Of a DNA stretch of 64,000 bases, positions 42,283-53,862 are shown one piece after another. The notes below the pieces were generated by a model. It saw only the letters and a program-made list of their open reading frames with translations. It was not told where the DNA came from and did not search any database. The stretch is taken from the NCBI RefSeq assembly GCF_000802425.1, contig NZ_JRUD01000003.1:202828-266827 (forward strand). Direction: 5' to 3'. Origin of the DNA: Pseudomonas flexibilis. Lineage in GTDB: Bacteria > Pseudomonadota > Gammaproteobacteria > Pseudomonadales > Pseudomonadaceae. The translations under genes and the position numbers were made by a program. The stretch's first letter is position 1. Each line of letters begins with the position of its first letter.

Positions 42283-43053
42283 ATGCACAACCGATATGGA
42301 AAACTCGCCTCCTGGGTTTACAACCTGGACAAGCCGGTAGGTCGGTCATTCGGTGACCTGGAGTTTTATCGCCATCGCCTCGAACAATGCGATGGCCCTA
42401 TTCTGGAGCCTGCCGTCGGCAACGGGCGCATTTACGTCCCCTTGCTGGAAGCTGGCTTCCCAATCGAGGGCTTCGATGCTTCCAGTGAGATGCTCGGTTA
42501 TTGCGATGCAGCGTGCCGCAAGCGAGATCTACCGGCTGCGTTGACCCGGCAGACATTTGAGAACTTCTCCTACGACAAGCGCTTTGGCGCCATCATCATC
42601 CCGGCAGGGTCGTTTCAATTGCTTACCGAAAGCGCTTCAGCCACTTCTGTGCTGGAGCGATTGCATTATCACCTCGCACCCAGCGGTCGTTTGATCATCG
42701 ATCTTGACCCGATATGCAGCTTTCTCGAACCCTCAGCAGCCTCTACATCTGTTCGGACGTGGGTGACTGAAGAAGGCGATCTGCTGACGTTGACCGATCA
42801 GCGGGTTGAGACTCGCTATCTCGCCCAGACGACCCTTTCCCACCTTCGCTACGAGCACTGGCGTGATGGCCGCTTGCTACGAACTGAGCTCGATCTGTTC
42901 AAGCTGCGCTGGTGGGGCGTTGAGGAGTTCGCTCTTGCGCTGCGTGCTGCGGGCTTTGTGGATATTGAGATTTCGGGCAACTACCAGCACGGCCAGGGAC
43001 CGCTTGAGGGCCAGACGATAATCAGCTTCGAGGCGAGGCGCGCGACGTTTTGA
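42283..43053 (+). CDS. Class I SAM-dependent methyltransferase
   Basis: The 256-residue protein has a Rossmann methyltransferase core: ILEPAVGNGRIYVPLLEAG (motif I), IEGFDASSEML (motif II acidic residue), and FGAIIIPAGSFQLL, with RLIIDLDP later. The substrate is unknown. ATG 42283 is chosen because it precedes the fold closely; the frame is open to 42136. Base use is somewhat AT-richer than surrounding core genes. Confidence 0.85.
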   Translation: MHNRYGKLASWVYNLDKPVGRSFGDLEFYRHRLEQCDGPILEPAVGNGRIYVPLLEAGFPIEGFDASSEMLGYCDAACRKRDLPAALTRQTFENFSYDKRFGAIIIPAGSFQLLTESASATSVLERLHYHLAPSGRLIIDLDPICSFLEPSAASTSVRTWVTEEGDLLTLTDQRVETRYLAQTTLSHLRYEHWRDGRLLRTELDLFKLRWWGVEEFALALRAAGFVDIEISGNYQHGQGPLEGQTIISFEARRATF

Positions 43054-43154
43054 GGTTGCCACGATGGTCATGACCGTCATCTTGTCTCGGCCTCTGTAAC
43101 CAGCGACTTTCTTGCGGCTGTTTCATGGGGGGGGCTTGCACCGTTTTCAGTGTG

Positions 43155-44054
43155 TCAAAGTCCTCCGCCGAAACGATATTGCCAAACAATGCCTACGGCA
43201 TCGTATTGACTGCCCGTACGGGTAAAAGCGCCATTACTGGCGAACAGTTTCAGCGAATGGTTCCGACTCAACGGCAGCGTGAGCGTGCCACCGTAGCGTG
43301 TATTTTCCTGAAAGTCGCGGTTGCTGGCCCCGTCGATTGAGGTACTTCCACCCGCGAAATAGGTCATGTCCAGTGCTGCCCAAATACCATTGCTGAAGGA
43401 ATAGATAATATGACCTTGGACTTGATAAATAGGGTCCTGAGAAACCGTGCGATTTCCGAGGAAATCATCATTGTCGGTGAAAAAAGTTCCTGCGCCAGAC
43501 AATTCCAGTGTTAATGCGCCCAGACGCTTGGAAATCCCCAGCTCGGGTTTGAATGACCAGCGATTGTTGCCGAGGTTTATGAGCCTGTCCGAATCGTATT
43601 GGCCCAGCGGCGCCGTGATCGCCAGGCTGGCGCCAATAATCAAATCCTGTTGATACCGGGCGAACTCATTCAGGGGCAGAGCTGGGGCGCCATATAGGTT
43701 AACCGAGAAGCGAAACCTTGGATCGATAAGTCCCGTGACATAGCGCTCTACGGGCTCGCCGTCAAAAAGAGCAGTGCCCTGCAGTTTTGCCTGGGGGACA
43801 ACAATATCGAACTTTCCGGAGCGACCCCACACGTCCAGGGATCTGGCATAGGCAAACACGATTGTGTCGATATCGATCTTGCCATCTTCGAGCGGTACCG
43901 AAGGGTTGGCGGTCACGCTGCCCTCAGTCTTGCTGTAACCCATGAGCAGGAAATTAATCCCGACAGGTGTATTGGCGTAAGACCTGGGCTCGAGATCTTC
44001 TGCTTCTGCTCCGTAGGCGACTAACATGAGCGACGCGCATAGTAGATATCTCAT
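43155..44054 (-). CDS. Outer-membrane transporter-like protein (MetA-pathway phenol family)
   Basis: The 299-residue protein has a signal peptide (about 1-18, ending YGAEA) followed by alternating beta strands. It fits the outer-membrane 'transporter' family linked to phenol meta-pathway clusters: APLGQYDSDRLINLGNNRWSFKPELGIS and AAGLDMTYFAGG-type strands, ending VGIVWQYRFGGGL. It is noticeably AT-richer than core genes around it and stands alone, so transfer is likely. Substrate is unknown. Confidence 0.78.
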   Translation of the reverse strand: MRYLLCASLMLVAYGAEAEDLEPRSYANTPVGINFLLMGYSKTEGSVTANPSVPLEDGKIDIDTIVFAYARSLDVWGRSGKFDIVVPQAKLQGTALFDGEPVERYVTGLIDPRFRFSVNLYGAPALPLNEFARYQQDLIIGASLAITAPLGQYDSDRLINLGNNRWSFKPELGISKRLGALTLELSGAGTFFTDNDDFLGNRTVSQDPIYQVQGHIIYSFSNGIWAALDMTYFAGGSTSIDGASNRDFQENTRYGGTLTLPLSRNHSLKLFASNGAFTRTGSQYDAVGIVWQYRFGGGL

Positions 44055-44185
44055 CCGCTTGCTTCCTACGCCCTGAGATTTTCCTCAGCGTTGTTTTTGA
44101 ATGTAGAGCATCTCTATGCGCCTGGCCGCTACCACCACAGCAGCCGGTAGCATGACTGCTCCTGACGGCAGGCTCGGCTTTCTGC

Positions 44186-44206
44186 CACCTGCCTATTTTG
44201 CAGGTG
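44186..44206. other. Hairpin upstream of outer-membrane protein gene
   Basis: CACCTGC (44186-44192) and GCAGGTG (44200-44206) flank CTATTTT. It lies about 130 bases before the minus-strand start and could be an operator or the tail of a plus-strand terminator. Confidence 0.35.
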
Positions 44207-44212
44207 CATAAG

Positions 44213-44245
44213 AAAAAACCCCTTGCAGCCAATGACTGCAAGGGG
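44213..44245 (-). terminator. Terminator of the prs-rplY-pth-ychF side
   Basis: On the minus strand CCCCTTGCAG and CTGCAAGGGG form a perfect 10-bp stem with a 7-base loop, followed by six T residues. It lies 41 bases after the ychF stop. Confidence 0.92.
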
Positions 44246-44285
44246 TTCGGTGTCCACCAAGGTCCGCTGAGAGCCAGCGCAATCC

Positions 44286-45386
<1,101 letters not shown>

Positions 45387-45419
45387 GGTGTATCCCTCGC
45401 GAATCGAAAAGGGGAGTGA

Positions 45420-46004
45420 TCAGGCTTTCTGGCTGTGCAGCGTCTGCATGGCCTTGGTCCAGTCGCCAGCCAGGATCTCTGGAACAACGCCCAGGGCGTG
45501 GTCGATGCTCTTGTCCAGCAGCTCCTGCTCGCTGCGCGGCGCGCGGCTGAGCACGAAGCCGGACACCAGGCTGGCGTGGCCGGGATGGCCGATGCCCAGG
45601 CGCAGACGATGAAAACCGTTGTTGTTGCCGAGCTGGGCGATGATGTCGCGCAGTCCGTTGTGCCCGCCGTGTCCGCCGCCTTTCTTGAGCTTCGCGACGC
45701 CGGGGGGCATGTCGAGTTCGTCGTGGGCCACCAGGATCGCATCGGGCTCGATGCGGTAGAACCGGGCCAGCGCGGCGACGGCCTGTCCGCTGCGGTTCAT
45801 GTAGGTGGTGGGGATGAGCAGACGAACGTCCTGACCCTGATGGGTGAACTTGCCCACCAGGCCGAAATACTTCTTGTCGAGAACCAGGCGCACGCCCTTG
45901 GCGTCGGCAAGGCGCTCAACGAAAAGGGCCCCTGCGTTATGCCGGGTCTGGTCGTATTCGGGGCCTGGATTACCCAGGCCGACGATCAGTTGTACGGCAG
46001 TCAC
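45420..46004 (-). CDS. pth: Peptidyl-tRNA hydrolase
   Basis: The 194-residue enzyme releases peptides from prematurely dissociated peptidyl-tRNAs. It has [19 protein letters not shown] with catalytic His22, then [13 protein letters not shown] and [11 protein letters not shown]. It starts with GTG; TTAAGGAAGGG lies upstream. Length and gene order are as in other Pseudomonas. Confidence 0.96.
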   Translation of the reverse strand: MTAVQLIVGLGNPGPEYDQTRHNAGALFVERLADAKGVRLVLDKKYFGLVGKFTHQGQDVRLLIPTTYMNRSGQAVAALARFYRIEPDAILVAHDELDMPPGVAKLKKGGGHGGHNGLRDIIAQLGNNNGFHRLRLGIGHPGHASLVSGFVLSRAPRSEQELLDKSIDHALGVVPEILAGDWTKAMQTLHSQKA

Positions 46005-46026
46005 GTCAGGGGCCCTTCCTTAAGCG

Positions 46027-46049
46027 GCTGCCGCGCAACGCGCGGCAGC
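46027..46049. other. Hairpin between rplY and pth
   Basis: GCTGCCGCGC (46027-46036) and GCGCGGCAGC (46040-46049) form a 10-bp perfect stem with an AAC loop in a 55-base gap. No T-tract follows on the minus strand. It may act as a partial terminator or RNA-processing site setting the rplY:pth ratio. Confidence 0.6.
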
Positions 46050-46059
46050 GCCAGTTGCA

Positions 46060-46641
46060 TTACTCGGCGCGCGAGGCGTGGATGTTGGCCACGGCCAGGT
46101 TGTTGCCGTGGGCCAGGGCCACCAGTTGAACGCCCTTCGGCAGCTTCAGGTCGGACAGGTGCAGAATCTGGCCGACTTCGACGTTGCTCAGATCAACTTC
46201 GATGAACTCCGGCAGGTCCTTGGCTTCGCAGGACACTTCCACTTCGCTGATCACGTGGGACACTTCGCCGCCTTGCTGCTTCACGCCCACCGAATTTTCG
46301 GCGTTGATGAAGTGCAGGGGAACGCTGGTGGTCATCTTCTGGCCGGCAACGACGCGCACGAAGTCGGCGTGCAGCACGAAGCTCTTGGCCGGGTGACGCT
46401 GCAGGGCCTTGATGACCACGTCTTCGGCCTTGCCGTCGATGGTCAGGCTGATGACGCTGCTGTAGGTGGCTTCGTTTTCCAGCGCCTTGGCGAAGTCCTT
46501 GGCCAGCAGGCTGATGGATTGCGGAGCCTTGTCGCCGCCGTAGACAACGGCGGGAACCAGGTTGGCGTTACGACGCAGGCGGCGGCTCGCACCTTTCCCC
46601 AGGTCGGAACGCGCTTCGGCATTCAGGGTGATCTTGGTCAT
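46060..46641 (-). CDS. rplY: 50S ribosomal protein L25 (CTC form)
   Basis: The 193-residue protein has the L25 domain (about 5-90, [31 protein letters not shown]) plus a C-terminal TL5/CTC beta domain (about 95-185). It binds 5S rRNA. It lies between prs and pth as usual. A terminator-like hairpin after prs precedes it, so it may also have its own promoter. Confidence 0.95.
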   Translation of the reverse strand: MTKITLNAEARSDLGKGASRRLRRNANLVPAVVYGGDKAPQSISLLAKDFAKALENEATYSSVISLTIDGKAEDVVIKALQRHPAKSFVLHADFVRVVAGQKMTTSVPLHFINAENSVGVKQQGGEVSHVISEVEVSCEAKDLPEFIEVDLSNVEVGQILHLSDLKLPKGVQLVALAHGNNLAVANIHASRAE

Positions 46642-46701
46642 GTTGTATCTCCAGATATACGTGTCGCCCGCACGCTTGCGACCAGCGTTTGGGCGACTCG
46701 G

Positions 46702-46724
46702 AAAAGCCCCGCGTCAGGCGGGGC
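46702..46724 (-). terminator. Terminator after prs
   Basis: On the minus strand GCCCCGC and GCGGGGC form a 7-bp stem followed by TTTTC. It is 36 bases after the prs stop. Confidence 0.75.
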
Positions 46725-46759
46725 GTTTGTGTTCAGCGCGATAGCTGGCGGCAGGGCCG

Positions 46760-47704
46760 TCAGCTGCGAAACATTGCGCTGATCGATTCTTCGTTGCTGA
46801 TGCGGCGTACCGCTTCGGCGACCACCGGGGCGATGTCCAGCTGGCGAATGCGCGGGCACGCCTGCGCCGCCGGGGACAGCGGGATGGTGTTGGTGACCAC
46901 CACTTCGTCGAGCGCGGAGCCTTCGATGTTCTCGATGGCGCGGCCGGACAGCACGGGGTGGGTGCAATAGGCATAAACGCGTTCGGCGCCGTGGTCCTTG
47001 AGGGCCTTGGCGGCCAGGCACAGGGTGCCGGCGGTATCGACCATGTCGTCGACCAGCACGCAGGTGCGGCCTTCGACATCGCCGATGATGTGCATGACTT
47101 CGGACACGTTGGCCTTGGGGCGACGCTTGTCGATGATCGCCAGGTCCACGCCCAGGCTCTTGGCCACGGCGCGCGCACGCACCACGCCACCGATATCCGG
47201 GGACACGATCAGCAGGTTCTCGAAGCGCTGGTCTTCGATATCGTCCACCAGGGTGGGCGAGCCGTAGATGTTGTCCACGGGGATATCGAAGAAGCCCTGG
47301 ATCTGGTCGGCGTGCAGGTCAACGGTGAGCACACGGTTGACGCCGACGTTGGCCAGCATGTCGGCCACCACCTTTGCGCTGATCGCCACGCGGGCGGAGC
47401 GGGGGCGGCGATCCTGACGGGCATAGCCGAAGTAGGGGATCACGGCGGTGATGCGCGACGCGGAGGAGCGGCGGAAGGCGTCGGCCATTACCACCAGTTC
47501 CATCAGGTTGTCGTTGGTGGGCGCACAGGTCGGCTGAATCAGGAAGACGTCCTTGCCGCGAACATTTTCATTGATTTCAACGCTGATCTCGCCGTCGGAG
47601 AACTTGCCTACGGCAACGTCGCCGAGCGGGATGTGCAATTGCTGAACGACGCGACGCGCCAGATCGGGGTTGGCGTTCCCCGTGAAGACCATCATCTTGG
47701 ACAC
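46760..47704 (-). CDS. prs: Ribose-phosphate pyrophosphokinase
   Basis: The 314-residue enzyme makes PRPP from ribose-5-phosphate and ATP. It has [16 protein letters not shown], the flexible-loop [15 protein letters not shown], the PRPP-binding [14 protein letters not shown], and [17 protein letters not shown]. It starts with GTG three codons before ATG 47695. It follows two tRNA-Gln genes and precedes rplY, as in P. aeruginosa. Confidence 0.96.
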   Translation of the reverse strand: MSKMMVFTGNANPDLARRVVQQLHIPLGDVAVGKFSDGEISVEINENVRGKDVFLIQPTCAPTNDNLMELVVMADAFRRSSASRITAVIPYFGYARQDRRPRSARVAISAKVVADMLANVGVNRVLTVDLHADQIQGFFDIPVDNIYGSPTLVDDIEDQRFENLLIVSPDIGGVVRARAVAKSLGVDLAIIDKRRPKANVSEVMHIIGDVEGRTCVLVDDMVDTAGTLCLAAKALKDHGAERVYAYCTHPVLSGRAIENIEGSALDEVVVTNTIPLSPAAQACPRIRQLDIAPVVAEAVRRISNEESISAMFRS

Positions 47705-47747
47705 GCGCAGTACCTGCCTGGATTGGGTCCGATGAAATTGAAAAGCC

Positions 47748-47772
47748 GTTCAAAAAGGCGTGCTTTTTGAAC
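47748..47772 (-). other. AT-rich hairpin between tRNA-Gln and prs
   Basis: GTTCAAAAAG (47748-47757) pairs perfectly with CTTTTTGAAC (47763-47772). On the minus strand GGCTTTTC follows. It separates the tRNA 3' end from the prs start and could be an attenuator or processing signal. Confidence 0.6.
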
Positions 47773-47784
47773 AGCTCTGGAATA

Positions 47785-47859
47785 TGGCAGGGGCGGCTGG
47801 ATTCGAACCAACGCATGGCAGGATCAAAACCTGCTGCCTTACCGCTTGGCGACGCCCCT
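47785..47859 (-). tRNA. tRNA-Gln (anticodon TTG), prs-proximal copy
   Basis: This 75-base tRNA has encoded CCA. The acceptor AGGGGCG pairs with CGCCCCT, the anticodon stem GCAGG/CCTGC holds TTTTGAT (anticodon TTG), and the T-arm is GGTTCGAATCC. It is identical to the second copy 52 bases upstream on the same strand. Confidence 0.93.
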
Positions 47860-47911
47860 GTAGGGTTTTACTCGAATGTTCTGACCGGAACTCGCAACCC
47901 GTGAGGGTTAA

Positions 47912-47986
47912 TGGCAGGGGCGGCTGGATTCGAACCAACGCATGGCAGGATCAAAACCTGCTGCCTTACCGCTTGGCGACGCCCCT
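47912..47986 (-). tRNA. tRNA-Gln (anticodon TTG), ispE-proximal copy
   Basis: This second 75-base copy is identical by eye to the one at 47785-47859. It lies 25 bases after the ispE stop, so both tRNAs are probably excised from the lolB-ispE-prs transcript. Confidence 0.93.
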
Positions 47987-48011
47987 GTATCGAATTCCCG
48001 AAATCAGGCAT

Positions 48012-48869
48012 TCACTTCCTGTCCAAGTTTTCCAGCGCGCGGTGCAGCGGAGACCGGTTGCAACCGCGAGCGATGAAGCTCGGCAGAGTGGCTGGAAGTT
48101 GGCGCGAGACTTTAGCAGCCTCATCGCGATTTGGGAAGCTCCCAAACACACAAGCTCCAGTGCCGGTCATGCGTGCCTGAACAAAATTGTTCAACCACTT
48201 CAAAGCGTTACGAACTTCGCTGTAGCGCTTCTCAACCACCGGCTGACAGTCGTTATGACCGCCCCCCTCAGGAAGGCTGCGAACTCTAATGGCCGGAGTA
48301 TCACGTGTCAACTCCGGGTCGGAAAAAATTTCTGCTGTACTAACAGACACTTGCGGCGCAACGACCAGGTACCAGGGTTCCTCCGGGGTAACCGGGGTGA
48401 GCTTTTCACCTACCCCTTCGGCGAACGCCGCGCGACCGCGCACGAAGACCGGTACATCCGCACCCAGGGTGAGGCCCAGCTCGGCCAGGCGGTCCTCGCT
48501 CCAGTCCAGCCCCCAGAGGTGATTGAGGCCCACCAGCGTGGTGGCGGCATCCGAACTGCCGCCGCCGATGCCGCCGCCCATGGGCAGGCGCTTGTCCAGC
48601 CAGATATCGGCGCCCAGACGCGTGCCGGACTGCTCCTGCAGACGCCGTGCGGCGCGGACGATCAGGTTGCTGTCGTGGGGTACGCCGGGAATGTCGGTAT
48701 GCAGGCGGATCTGCCCGTCCTCGCGGCAACGGAAACCGAGTTCGTCGCCATGGTCGAGAAACTGGAAGAGTGTCTGCAGCTCGTGATAACCGTCCGGGCG
48801 GCGGCCGAGGATATGCAGGAACAGGTTGAGCTTGGCCGGGGCGGGCAGGATCAGTTGGGCGTCATGCAT
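48012..48869 (-). CDS. ispE: 4-diphosphocytidyl-2-C-methyl-D-erythritol kinase
   Basis: The 285-residue GHMP kinase acts in the MEP isoprenoid pathway. It has [24 protein letters not shown], with the substrate-binding Lys and His, and the phosphate loop [20 protein letters not shown]-terminal TGTGACVFG motif is present. The order lolB-ispE-tRNA-Gln-prs is the standard Pseudomonas arrangement. Confidence 0.96.
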   Translation of the reverse strand: MHDAQLILPAPAKLNLFLHILGRRPDGYHELQTLFQFLDHGDELGFRCREDGQIRLHTDIPGVPHDSNLIVRAARRLQEQSGTRLGADIWLDKRLPMGGGIGGGSSDAATTLVGLNHLWGLDWSEDRLAELGLTLGADVPVFVRGRAAFAEGVGEKLTPVTPEEPWYLVVAPQVSVSTAEIFSDPELTRDTPAIRVRSLPEGGGHNDCQPVVEKRYSEVRNALKWLNNFVQARMTGTGACVFGSFPNRDEAAKVSRQLPATLPSFIARGCNRSPLHRALENLDRK

Positions 48870-48897
48870 GGGGTTGGTTCGGTTCGGGGAGTCATTT

Positions 48898-48920
48898 CTC
48901 TCTCCCTCGTGGGGAGAGAG
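48898..48920. repeat. CTCTCCC/GGGAGAG hairpin between lolB and ispE
   Basis: CTCTCTCCC (48898-48906) pairs with GGGAGAGAG (48912-48920). A related hairpin, CCCCTCTCCC/GGGAGAGGGG, occurs at 56858-56882. Short elements of this kind are dispersed between genes in many proteobacteria. Confidence 0.6.
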
Positions 48921-48932
48921 GGGGTGTCGGCG

Positions 48933-49547
48933 CTAGCGGCCCAGCAGGCGCGGACGCCAGTCCTTGATAACCAGGGTGATTTCCAGGTCCTTGCCGTACA
49001 GCTTCATGCGCGAGGGCAGGGCGAAGCCGTCCTGCTCCAGGTAATCGAGATAGTCCACCCGCCAGTCCTCCTGGGTCAGTCTCGCCAGGCGGCTGTCGGC
49101 GTCTAGCGTCAGCTGGCTGCGGCTGTCGGGTTCGGGGAGGCCGCGTATCCACCAGAGCAGGTGGGAGACGGGCAACTGCCAGCCGAGCTGTTGTTCCAGC
49201 AGCGCCTCCGGCGATTCGGCGCTGTAGCGCCCCTGATTGGCGATTTCCAGCTCGGTGGCGCCGGGGCGACCGATCAGGCGGCTGGCGCCCTGGCCCAGCG
49301 GGCCGGAGAGGCGGATGTCGAAATACGACTGGCGCTGCAGCCACTGCAGAGTGGCGCTGCCGGAATCCTCAGGCGTCTTTAGGCCGAGCTTGCCGGTGAT
49401 CTGCCAGCCGTCGATCTGGCTGATCTGCACCTTGTGGGCCTGCCACTGGGCAGGGTTGCCCTGGCCTTCCATGAGTTCGCGAGGCTGCTTGGCGGCGCAG
49501 CCGGCAAGCAGGGTGAGGATGGCAAGCAGAGTCGTCAGGCGTTTCAT
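48933..49547 (-). CDS. lolB: Outer-membrane lipoprotein receptor LolB
   Basis: The 204-residue lipoprotein (lipobox LAGC, Cys18) accepts lipoproteins from LolA and inserts them in the outer membrane. Recognisable segments are [25 protein letters not shown], then [13 protein letters not shown] and the closing [23 protein letters not shown]. It is four bases downstream of the TPR gene, so the two are co-transcribed. Confidence 0.93.
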   Translation of the reverse strand: MKRLTTLLAILTLLAGCAAKQPRELMEGQGNPAQWQAHKVQISQIDGWQITGKLGLKTPEDSGSATLQWLQRQSYFDIRLSGPLGQGASRLIGRPGATELEIANQGRYSAESPEALLEQQLGWQLPVSHLLWWIRGLPEPDSRSQLTLDADSRLARLTQEDWRVDYLDYLEQDGFALPSRMKLYGKDLEITLVIKDWRPRLLGR

Positions 49548-49551
49548 GGCG

Positions 49552-51261
49552 TCAGGGCTTCTCCGATCCGGTCAGGCGTTGCAGCGTGCGCAGCAGGGTG
49601 GTGTTCTCCGGGTCGCTCTTGAGCGCCTCGGCCCACACCTTGCGTGCCTCGCGCTGCTTGCCGCGCACCCAGAGCACTTCACCCAGGTGTGCGGCGATTT
49701 CTGCGTCGGGCATCTTGTCCATGGCCAGGCGAAGCAGGCGCTCGGCCTCTGCCAGGTTGCCCATGCGGTAGTTCACCCAGCCCAGACTATCGATGACCGC
49801 CGCGTCGTCCGGACTCAGTTGATAGGCCTGCTCGATCAGGCGGCGGGCTTCCTCGTAGCGGTTGGTGCGATCGGCCAGCGTGTAGCCCAGGGCGTTGAGG
49901 GCCATGGCGTTGTCCGGTTCCTGTTCGAGGATGAAGCGCAGGTCGCGCTCCAGTTGCGCCAGGTCACCGCGCTTCTCGGCCAGCATGGCCCGGCTGTAGA
50001 GCAGGTTGAGGTCGCCGGGATATTCGGCGAGGGCCTGGTCGATCAGGCGGCTGGCGCGTTGCGGCTGGTTGTTGCGCCCCCAGGCTTCGGCTTCGATCAG
50101 GTAGAGCTGCACCGCGTATTCCGGATAGCTGGCGCGGGCTTCGCGCAGCAGGCGCGCCGCCTCGCTGCCTTGCTGGCGTTCGAACAGCAGCGTGCTCTGG
50201 CGCGCCAGCGCGGGCAGGTACTCATTGCCCGGCTCGATCTGGGCATAGGCCTCCAGAGCCTCCTCGGGTTCGCCGAGCTCCTCGTAGACGCGCCCCAGAT
50301 GCAGCAGAGCAGCGTTGCGATGAGCGTCGCGTTCGAGCAGCTCTTCCAGCAATTCACGGGCACCCTGCCAGTCTTCGATTTCCATGCTGACCAGGGCCAG
50401 GGAGAAGCGCAGGTCGTCGTCTTCCGGGTGCTGCTCCAGCAGTTCCGAGAACGCCTTGTGCGCCTCGGGTAGCTTGCGCTGGTCGACCAGCAGGCGTGCC
50501 TCGGCCAGGCGCAGGCGCTTGTCGTCCGGGTGCTGGCGGATGCCCTTGCGCAGCAGCGGCAGGGCTTCGTCGCCGCGATCCAGGCTCTGCAACAGCCGGG
50601 CGCGCAGCAGCAGGGCGCCGACGTCACCCTTGCGCAGCGCCGGGTGGTCGAGCAGCGCCAGAGCCTCTTCGGGCTTGCCGTCCTGCTGCAGCAGCAGGGC
50701 CTGGCCGAACAGCAGCTGGGCGTTGTCCGGGTACTTCTGCAGCAACTGATCGAAGCTGGTCATCAGCCCGGCGCGGGTGTCCGGGTCGGTCTCCGCCGCG
50801 GACAGCGCGAGGAAGTCGAAGTGCGGATTGCCCTTGTGGCGCAGGATGTTCTCCATGTGCGCGAGGGATTGCTCGAAGCGCCCGGCACGGGCCAGCTGGA
50901 TGGCTGCGGCACGCTGTGCCTCGATGTTGCTCGGGTCGCTGTCAGCCCAGATGAGTGCGCTGTCGAGGGCCGCCTGGGTGGCGCCCAGGTACTCGGAGAT
51001 GCGGTAGGCGCGCTCGGCCACGCCGGGGTCGCGGGTGGCATGGGCTTCGCGCAGGTAGTTGGCCAAGGCGATGTCGAAGCGGCCGCGCTGGCCGGCCAGT
51101 TCGGCGGTCAGCAGCGCAAACAGGGTGTCCGGCGTGAACGAGGCATATTCCACCGGCTCGGGTGCGGCGGCGGTTTCGGGCTCGGTGCTGCGCGAGGCGG
51201 AGGGCAGTGTCTGGCAGCCCAGGAGCATGAGGCCGGCCAACAGCGTGACGAATATCTTCAT
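49552..51261 (-). CDS. TPR-repeat lipoprotein (PA4667-like)
   Basis: The 569-residue protein begins with a lipoprotein signal (LLGC, Cys16) and then consists of about 12 tetratricopeptide units (for example [28 protein letters not shown] and [34 protein letters not shown]). TPRs mediate protein contacts. By position it is the P. aeruginosa PA4667 counterpart; its function is not established. ATG 51261 is chosen for the lipoprotein signal. It is divergent from hemA. Confidence 0.88.
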   Translation of the reverse strand: MKIFVTLLAGLMLLGCQTLPSASRSTEPETAAAPEPVEYASFTPDTLFALLTAELAGQRGRFDIALANYLREAHATRDPGVAERAYRISEYLGATQAALDSALIWADSDPSNIEAQRAAAIQLARAGRFEQSLAHMENILRHKGNPHFDFLALSAAETDPDTRAGLMTSFDQLLQKYPDNAQLLFGQALLLQQDGKPEEALALLDHPALRKGDVGALLLRARLLQSLDRGDEALPLLRKGIRQHPDDKRLRLAEARLLVDQRKLPEAHKAFSELLEQHPEDDDLRFSLALVSMEIEDWQGARELLEELLERDAHRNAALLHLGRVYEELGEPEEALEAYAQIEPGNEYLPALARQSTLLFERQQGSEAARLLREARASYPEYAVQLYLIEAEAWGRNNQPQRASRLIDQALAEYPGDLNLLYSRAMLAEKRGDLAQLERDLRFILEQEPDNAMALNALGYTLADRTNRYEEARRLIEQAYQLSPDDAAVIDSLGWVNYRMGNLAEAERLLRLAMDKMPDAEIAAHLGEVLWVRGKQREARKVWAEALKSDPENTTLLRTLQRLTGSEKP

Positions 51262-51402
51262 GGAGGGGTAACTCACCTGCTTTGCGCCATCATGACACAG
51301 GCCTGCCGGCAAGCCCATCGGCGGGGCAGGGTGGATGGGAGTTGTTCAAACACGGGCGACATAGGAGAATTGCGCGCTTCCCTGATCCGACCTAAGACGT
51401 GC

Positions 51403-52665
51403 ATGGCCTTCCTCGCCCTTGGTATCAACCACAAGACCGCTTCCGTGGACATCCGCGAGCGGGTGGCGTTCACGCCCGAGCAGATGGTCGAGGCGCTCCA
51501 GCAGCTCTGCAGCGTGACGCCGAGCAGTGAAGCGGCGATTCTCTCGACCTGCAACCGCAGCGAGTTGTATCTGCACCAGGACTGCCTGCAGGCCGACCGG
51601 GTCCTGCAATGGCTGGCCGATTACCACCGCCTGAGCCTAGACGAGCTGCGCCAGTGTGCCTACGTGCATGCCGACGAGCAGGCCGTGCGCCACATGATGC
51701 GCGTGGCGTCTGGGCTGGATTCGCTGGTGCTCGGCGAGCCGCAGATCCTCGGCCAGATGAAATCCGCCTACGCGGTGGCCCGTGAGGCGGGCACCATCGG
51801 CCCGCTGCTGGGTCGCCTGTTCCAGGCCACCTTCAGCACCGCCAAGACCGTCCGCACCGACACCGCCATCGGCGAGAACCCGGTGTCCGTGGCCTTTGCC
51901 GCCGTCAGCCTGGCGAAGCAGATCTTCAGTCGGCTGGAGAACAGCCAGGCGCTGCTGATCGGCGCCGGCGAAACCATCACCCTGGTCGCCCGCCACCTGC
52001 ACGAGCAGGGCGTCAAGCGCATCGTGGTGGCCAACCGTACCCTGGAGCGCGCCCGCACCCTGGCCGACGAGCTCGGCGCCCGCGCGGTGCTGCTCTCCGA
52101 GATTCCCGATGAGCTGGTCCACAGCGACATCGTCATCAGTTCCACCGCCAGCCAGCTGCCGATCCTCGGCAAGGGCGCCGTCGAGCGCGCGCTGAAGCTG
52201 CGCAAGCACAAGCCAATGTTCATGGTCGACATCGCCGTGCCGCGCGACATCGAGCCGCAGGTCGGCGAGCTGGAGGACGTATACCTCTACACCGTGGACG
52301 ACCTCCACGAGGTGGTGGAGGAAAACCTCAAGAGCCGCCAAGGCGCGGCGCGCGCCGCCGAGGATCTGGTATCGCTGGGCGCCGACGAGTTCATGGCCCG
52401 TCTGCGCGAACTGGCCGCCGTGGACGTCCTCAAGGCCTACCGGCAGCAGGCCGAGCGCCTGCGCGACGAGGAACTGGCCAAGGCCCAGCGCCTGCTGCAG
52501 AACGGCGGCAGCGCCGAAGACGTGCTCGCCCAGCTGGCCCGCGGCCTGACCAACAAGCTGCTGCACGCGCCGAGCGTGCAGCTCAAGCGGCTCAGTGCCG
52601 ACGGTCGCCTGGATGCGCTGGCCGTGGCCCAGGAGCTGTTTGCCCTCGACGAGACGAAGAAATGA
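51403..52665 (+). CDS. hemA: Glutamyl-tRNA reductase
   Basis: The 420-residue enzyme makes glutamate-1-semialdehyde, the first committed step of tetrapyrrole synthesis. It has the catalytic Cys50 in [12 protein letters not shown], the [16 protein letters not shown] motif, the NADPH loop [16 protein letters not shown] and a helical dimerisation tail. Its product feeds both hemH and the cob genes in this window. The stop overlaps the prfA ATG. Confidence 0.96.
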   Translation: MAFLALGINHKTASVDIRERVAFTPEQMVEALQQLCSVTPSSEAAILSTCNRSELYLHQDCLQADRVLQWLADYHRLSLDELRQCAYVHADEQAVRHMMRVASGLDSLVLGEPQILGQMKSAYAVAREAGTIGPLLGRLFQATFSTAKTVRTDTAIGENPVSVAFAAVSLAKQIFSRLENSQALLIGAGETITLVARHLHEQGVKRIVVANRTLERARTLADELGARAVLLSEIPDELVHSDIVISSTASQLPILGKGAVERALKLRKHKPMFMVDIAVPRDIEPQVGELEDVYLYTVDDLHEVVEENLKSRQGAARAAEDLVSLGADEFMARLRELAAVDVLKAYRQQAERLRDEELAKAQRLLQNGGSAEDVLAQLARGLTNKLLHAPSVQLKRLSADGRLDALAVAQELFALDETKK

Positions 52666-53744
52666 AGGCATCCCTTCTGAAGAAGCTGGAAGGGCTTCAG
52701 GACCGCTACGAAGAACTCACCGCGCTGCTCGGCGACGCCGAAGTGATCGGCAACCAGAACCAGTTCCGCGCCTATTCCAAGGAATACGCCGAGGTGGAGC
52801 CGGTGATCCTCGCCTATCGGGATTTCTGCAAGGTGCAGTCCGACCTGGATGGCGCGCGGGAAATGCTCAAGGACAGCGATCCGGAGCTGCGCGCGATGGC
52901 CGAGGAAGAGGTCGATCAGGCGCGCGCCGAGCTGGAGACACTGGAGGATCGCCTGCAGCGCATGCTGTTGCCGCGTGACCCCAACGACAGCCGCAACGTG
53001 TTCCTGGAAGTGCGCGCCGGCACCGGGGGCGACGAGGCGGCGATCTTTGCTGGCGACCTGTTCCGCATGTATTCGCGCTATGCCGAGAAGCAGGGCTGGC
53101 GCATCGAAATCCTCTCCGAGAACCCCGGCGAGCACGGCGGCTACAAGGAAATCATCACCCGCGTCGAGGGTGACGACGTGTACGCCAAGCTCAAGTTCGA
53201 GTCTGGCGCGCACCGCGTGCAGCGCGTGCCGGAAACCGAATCCCAGGGCCGCATCCATACCTCGGCTTGCACCGTGGCGGTTCTGCCCGAGCCGGATGAG
53301 CAGGCGGCCATCGAGATCAACCCGGCGGATTTGCGCGTCGACACCTACCGCTCCTCCGGCGCCGGCGGCCAGCACGTCAACAAGACCGAATCGGCGATCC
53401 GCATCACCCACCTGCCTACCGGCATCGTGGTCGAGTGCCAGGAAGAGCGTTCGCAGCACAAGAACCGCGCCAAGGCCATGGCCTGGCTGGCGGCCAAGCT
53501 GCAGGACCAGCAGGACGCCGCCGCCCACAAGGAAATTTCCGACACCCGCAAGCTGCTAGTGGGTTCGGGCGACCGTTCCGAGCGCATCCGCACCTATAAC
53601 TTCCCGCAGGGCCGGGTCACCGACCACCGCATCAACCTGACCCTGTATTCCCTGGGCGAAGTGATGGCCGGCGCGGTCGAACAGGTGATCGAGCCGCTGC
53701 GTCAGGAATTCCAGGCCGACCAGCTGGCGGCGCTGGGGGATTAA
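52662..53744 (+). CDS. prfA: Peptide chain release factor 1
   Basis: The 360-residue factor terminates translation at UAA and UAG. It has the catalytic GGQ at 235-237 within [16 protein letters not shown], and the [20 protein letters not shown] segment. The ATG overlaps the hemA stop by four bases. Its methyltransferase PrmC is encoded next, so modifier and target are together. Confidence 0.97.
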   Translation: MKASLLKKLEGLQDRYEELTALLGDAEVIGNQNQFRAYSKEYAEVEPVILAYRDFCKVQSDLDGAREMLKDSDPELRAMAEEEVDQARAELETLEDRLQRMLLPRDPNDSRNVFLEVRAGTGGDEAAIFAGDLFRMYSRYAEKQGWRIEILSENPGEHGGYKEIITRVEGDDVYAKLKFESGAHRVQRVPETESQGRIHTSACTVAVLPEPDEQAAIEINPADLRVDTYRSSGAGGQHVNKTESAIRITHLPTGIVVECQEERSQHKNRAKAMAWLAAKLQDQQDAAAHKEISDTRKLLVGSGDRSERIRTYNFPQGRVTDHRINLTLYSLGEVMAGAVEQVIEPLRQEFQADQLAALGD

Positions 53745-53756
53745 GCACGGCGCTTT

Positions 53757-53827
53757 TGTGGGAGCGGACTTGTCCGCGATGCGGTGTGCACCGAAGCCAA
53801 AAGCTCGCGAATGAATTCGCTCCCACA
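53757..53827. repeat. Pseudomonas-type REP inverted pair
   Basis: TGTGGGAGCGGACTTGTCCGCGA at the left and TCGCGAATGAATTCGCTCCCACA at the right form a long imperfect palindrome. The GTGGGAGCGG unit is the known REP of many Pseudomonas. It lies between prfA and prmC and may affect mRNA ends. Confidence 0.85.
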
Positions 53828-53862
53828 GAGCGGCCACGGCCGCAGAGGAGTTTTCCTGTCGA

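Noticed and set aside
50530..51402. Upstream extension of hemA
   Set aside because: It runs antisense through the TPR gene; hemA has its conserved N-terminus ([13 protein letters not shown]) at 51403.
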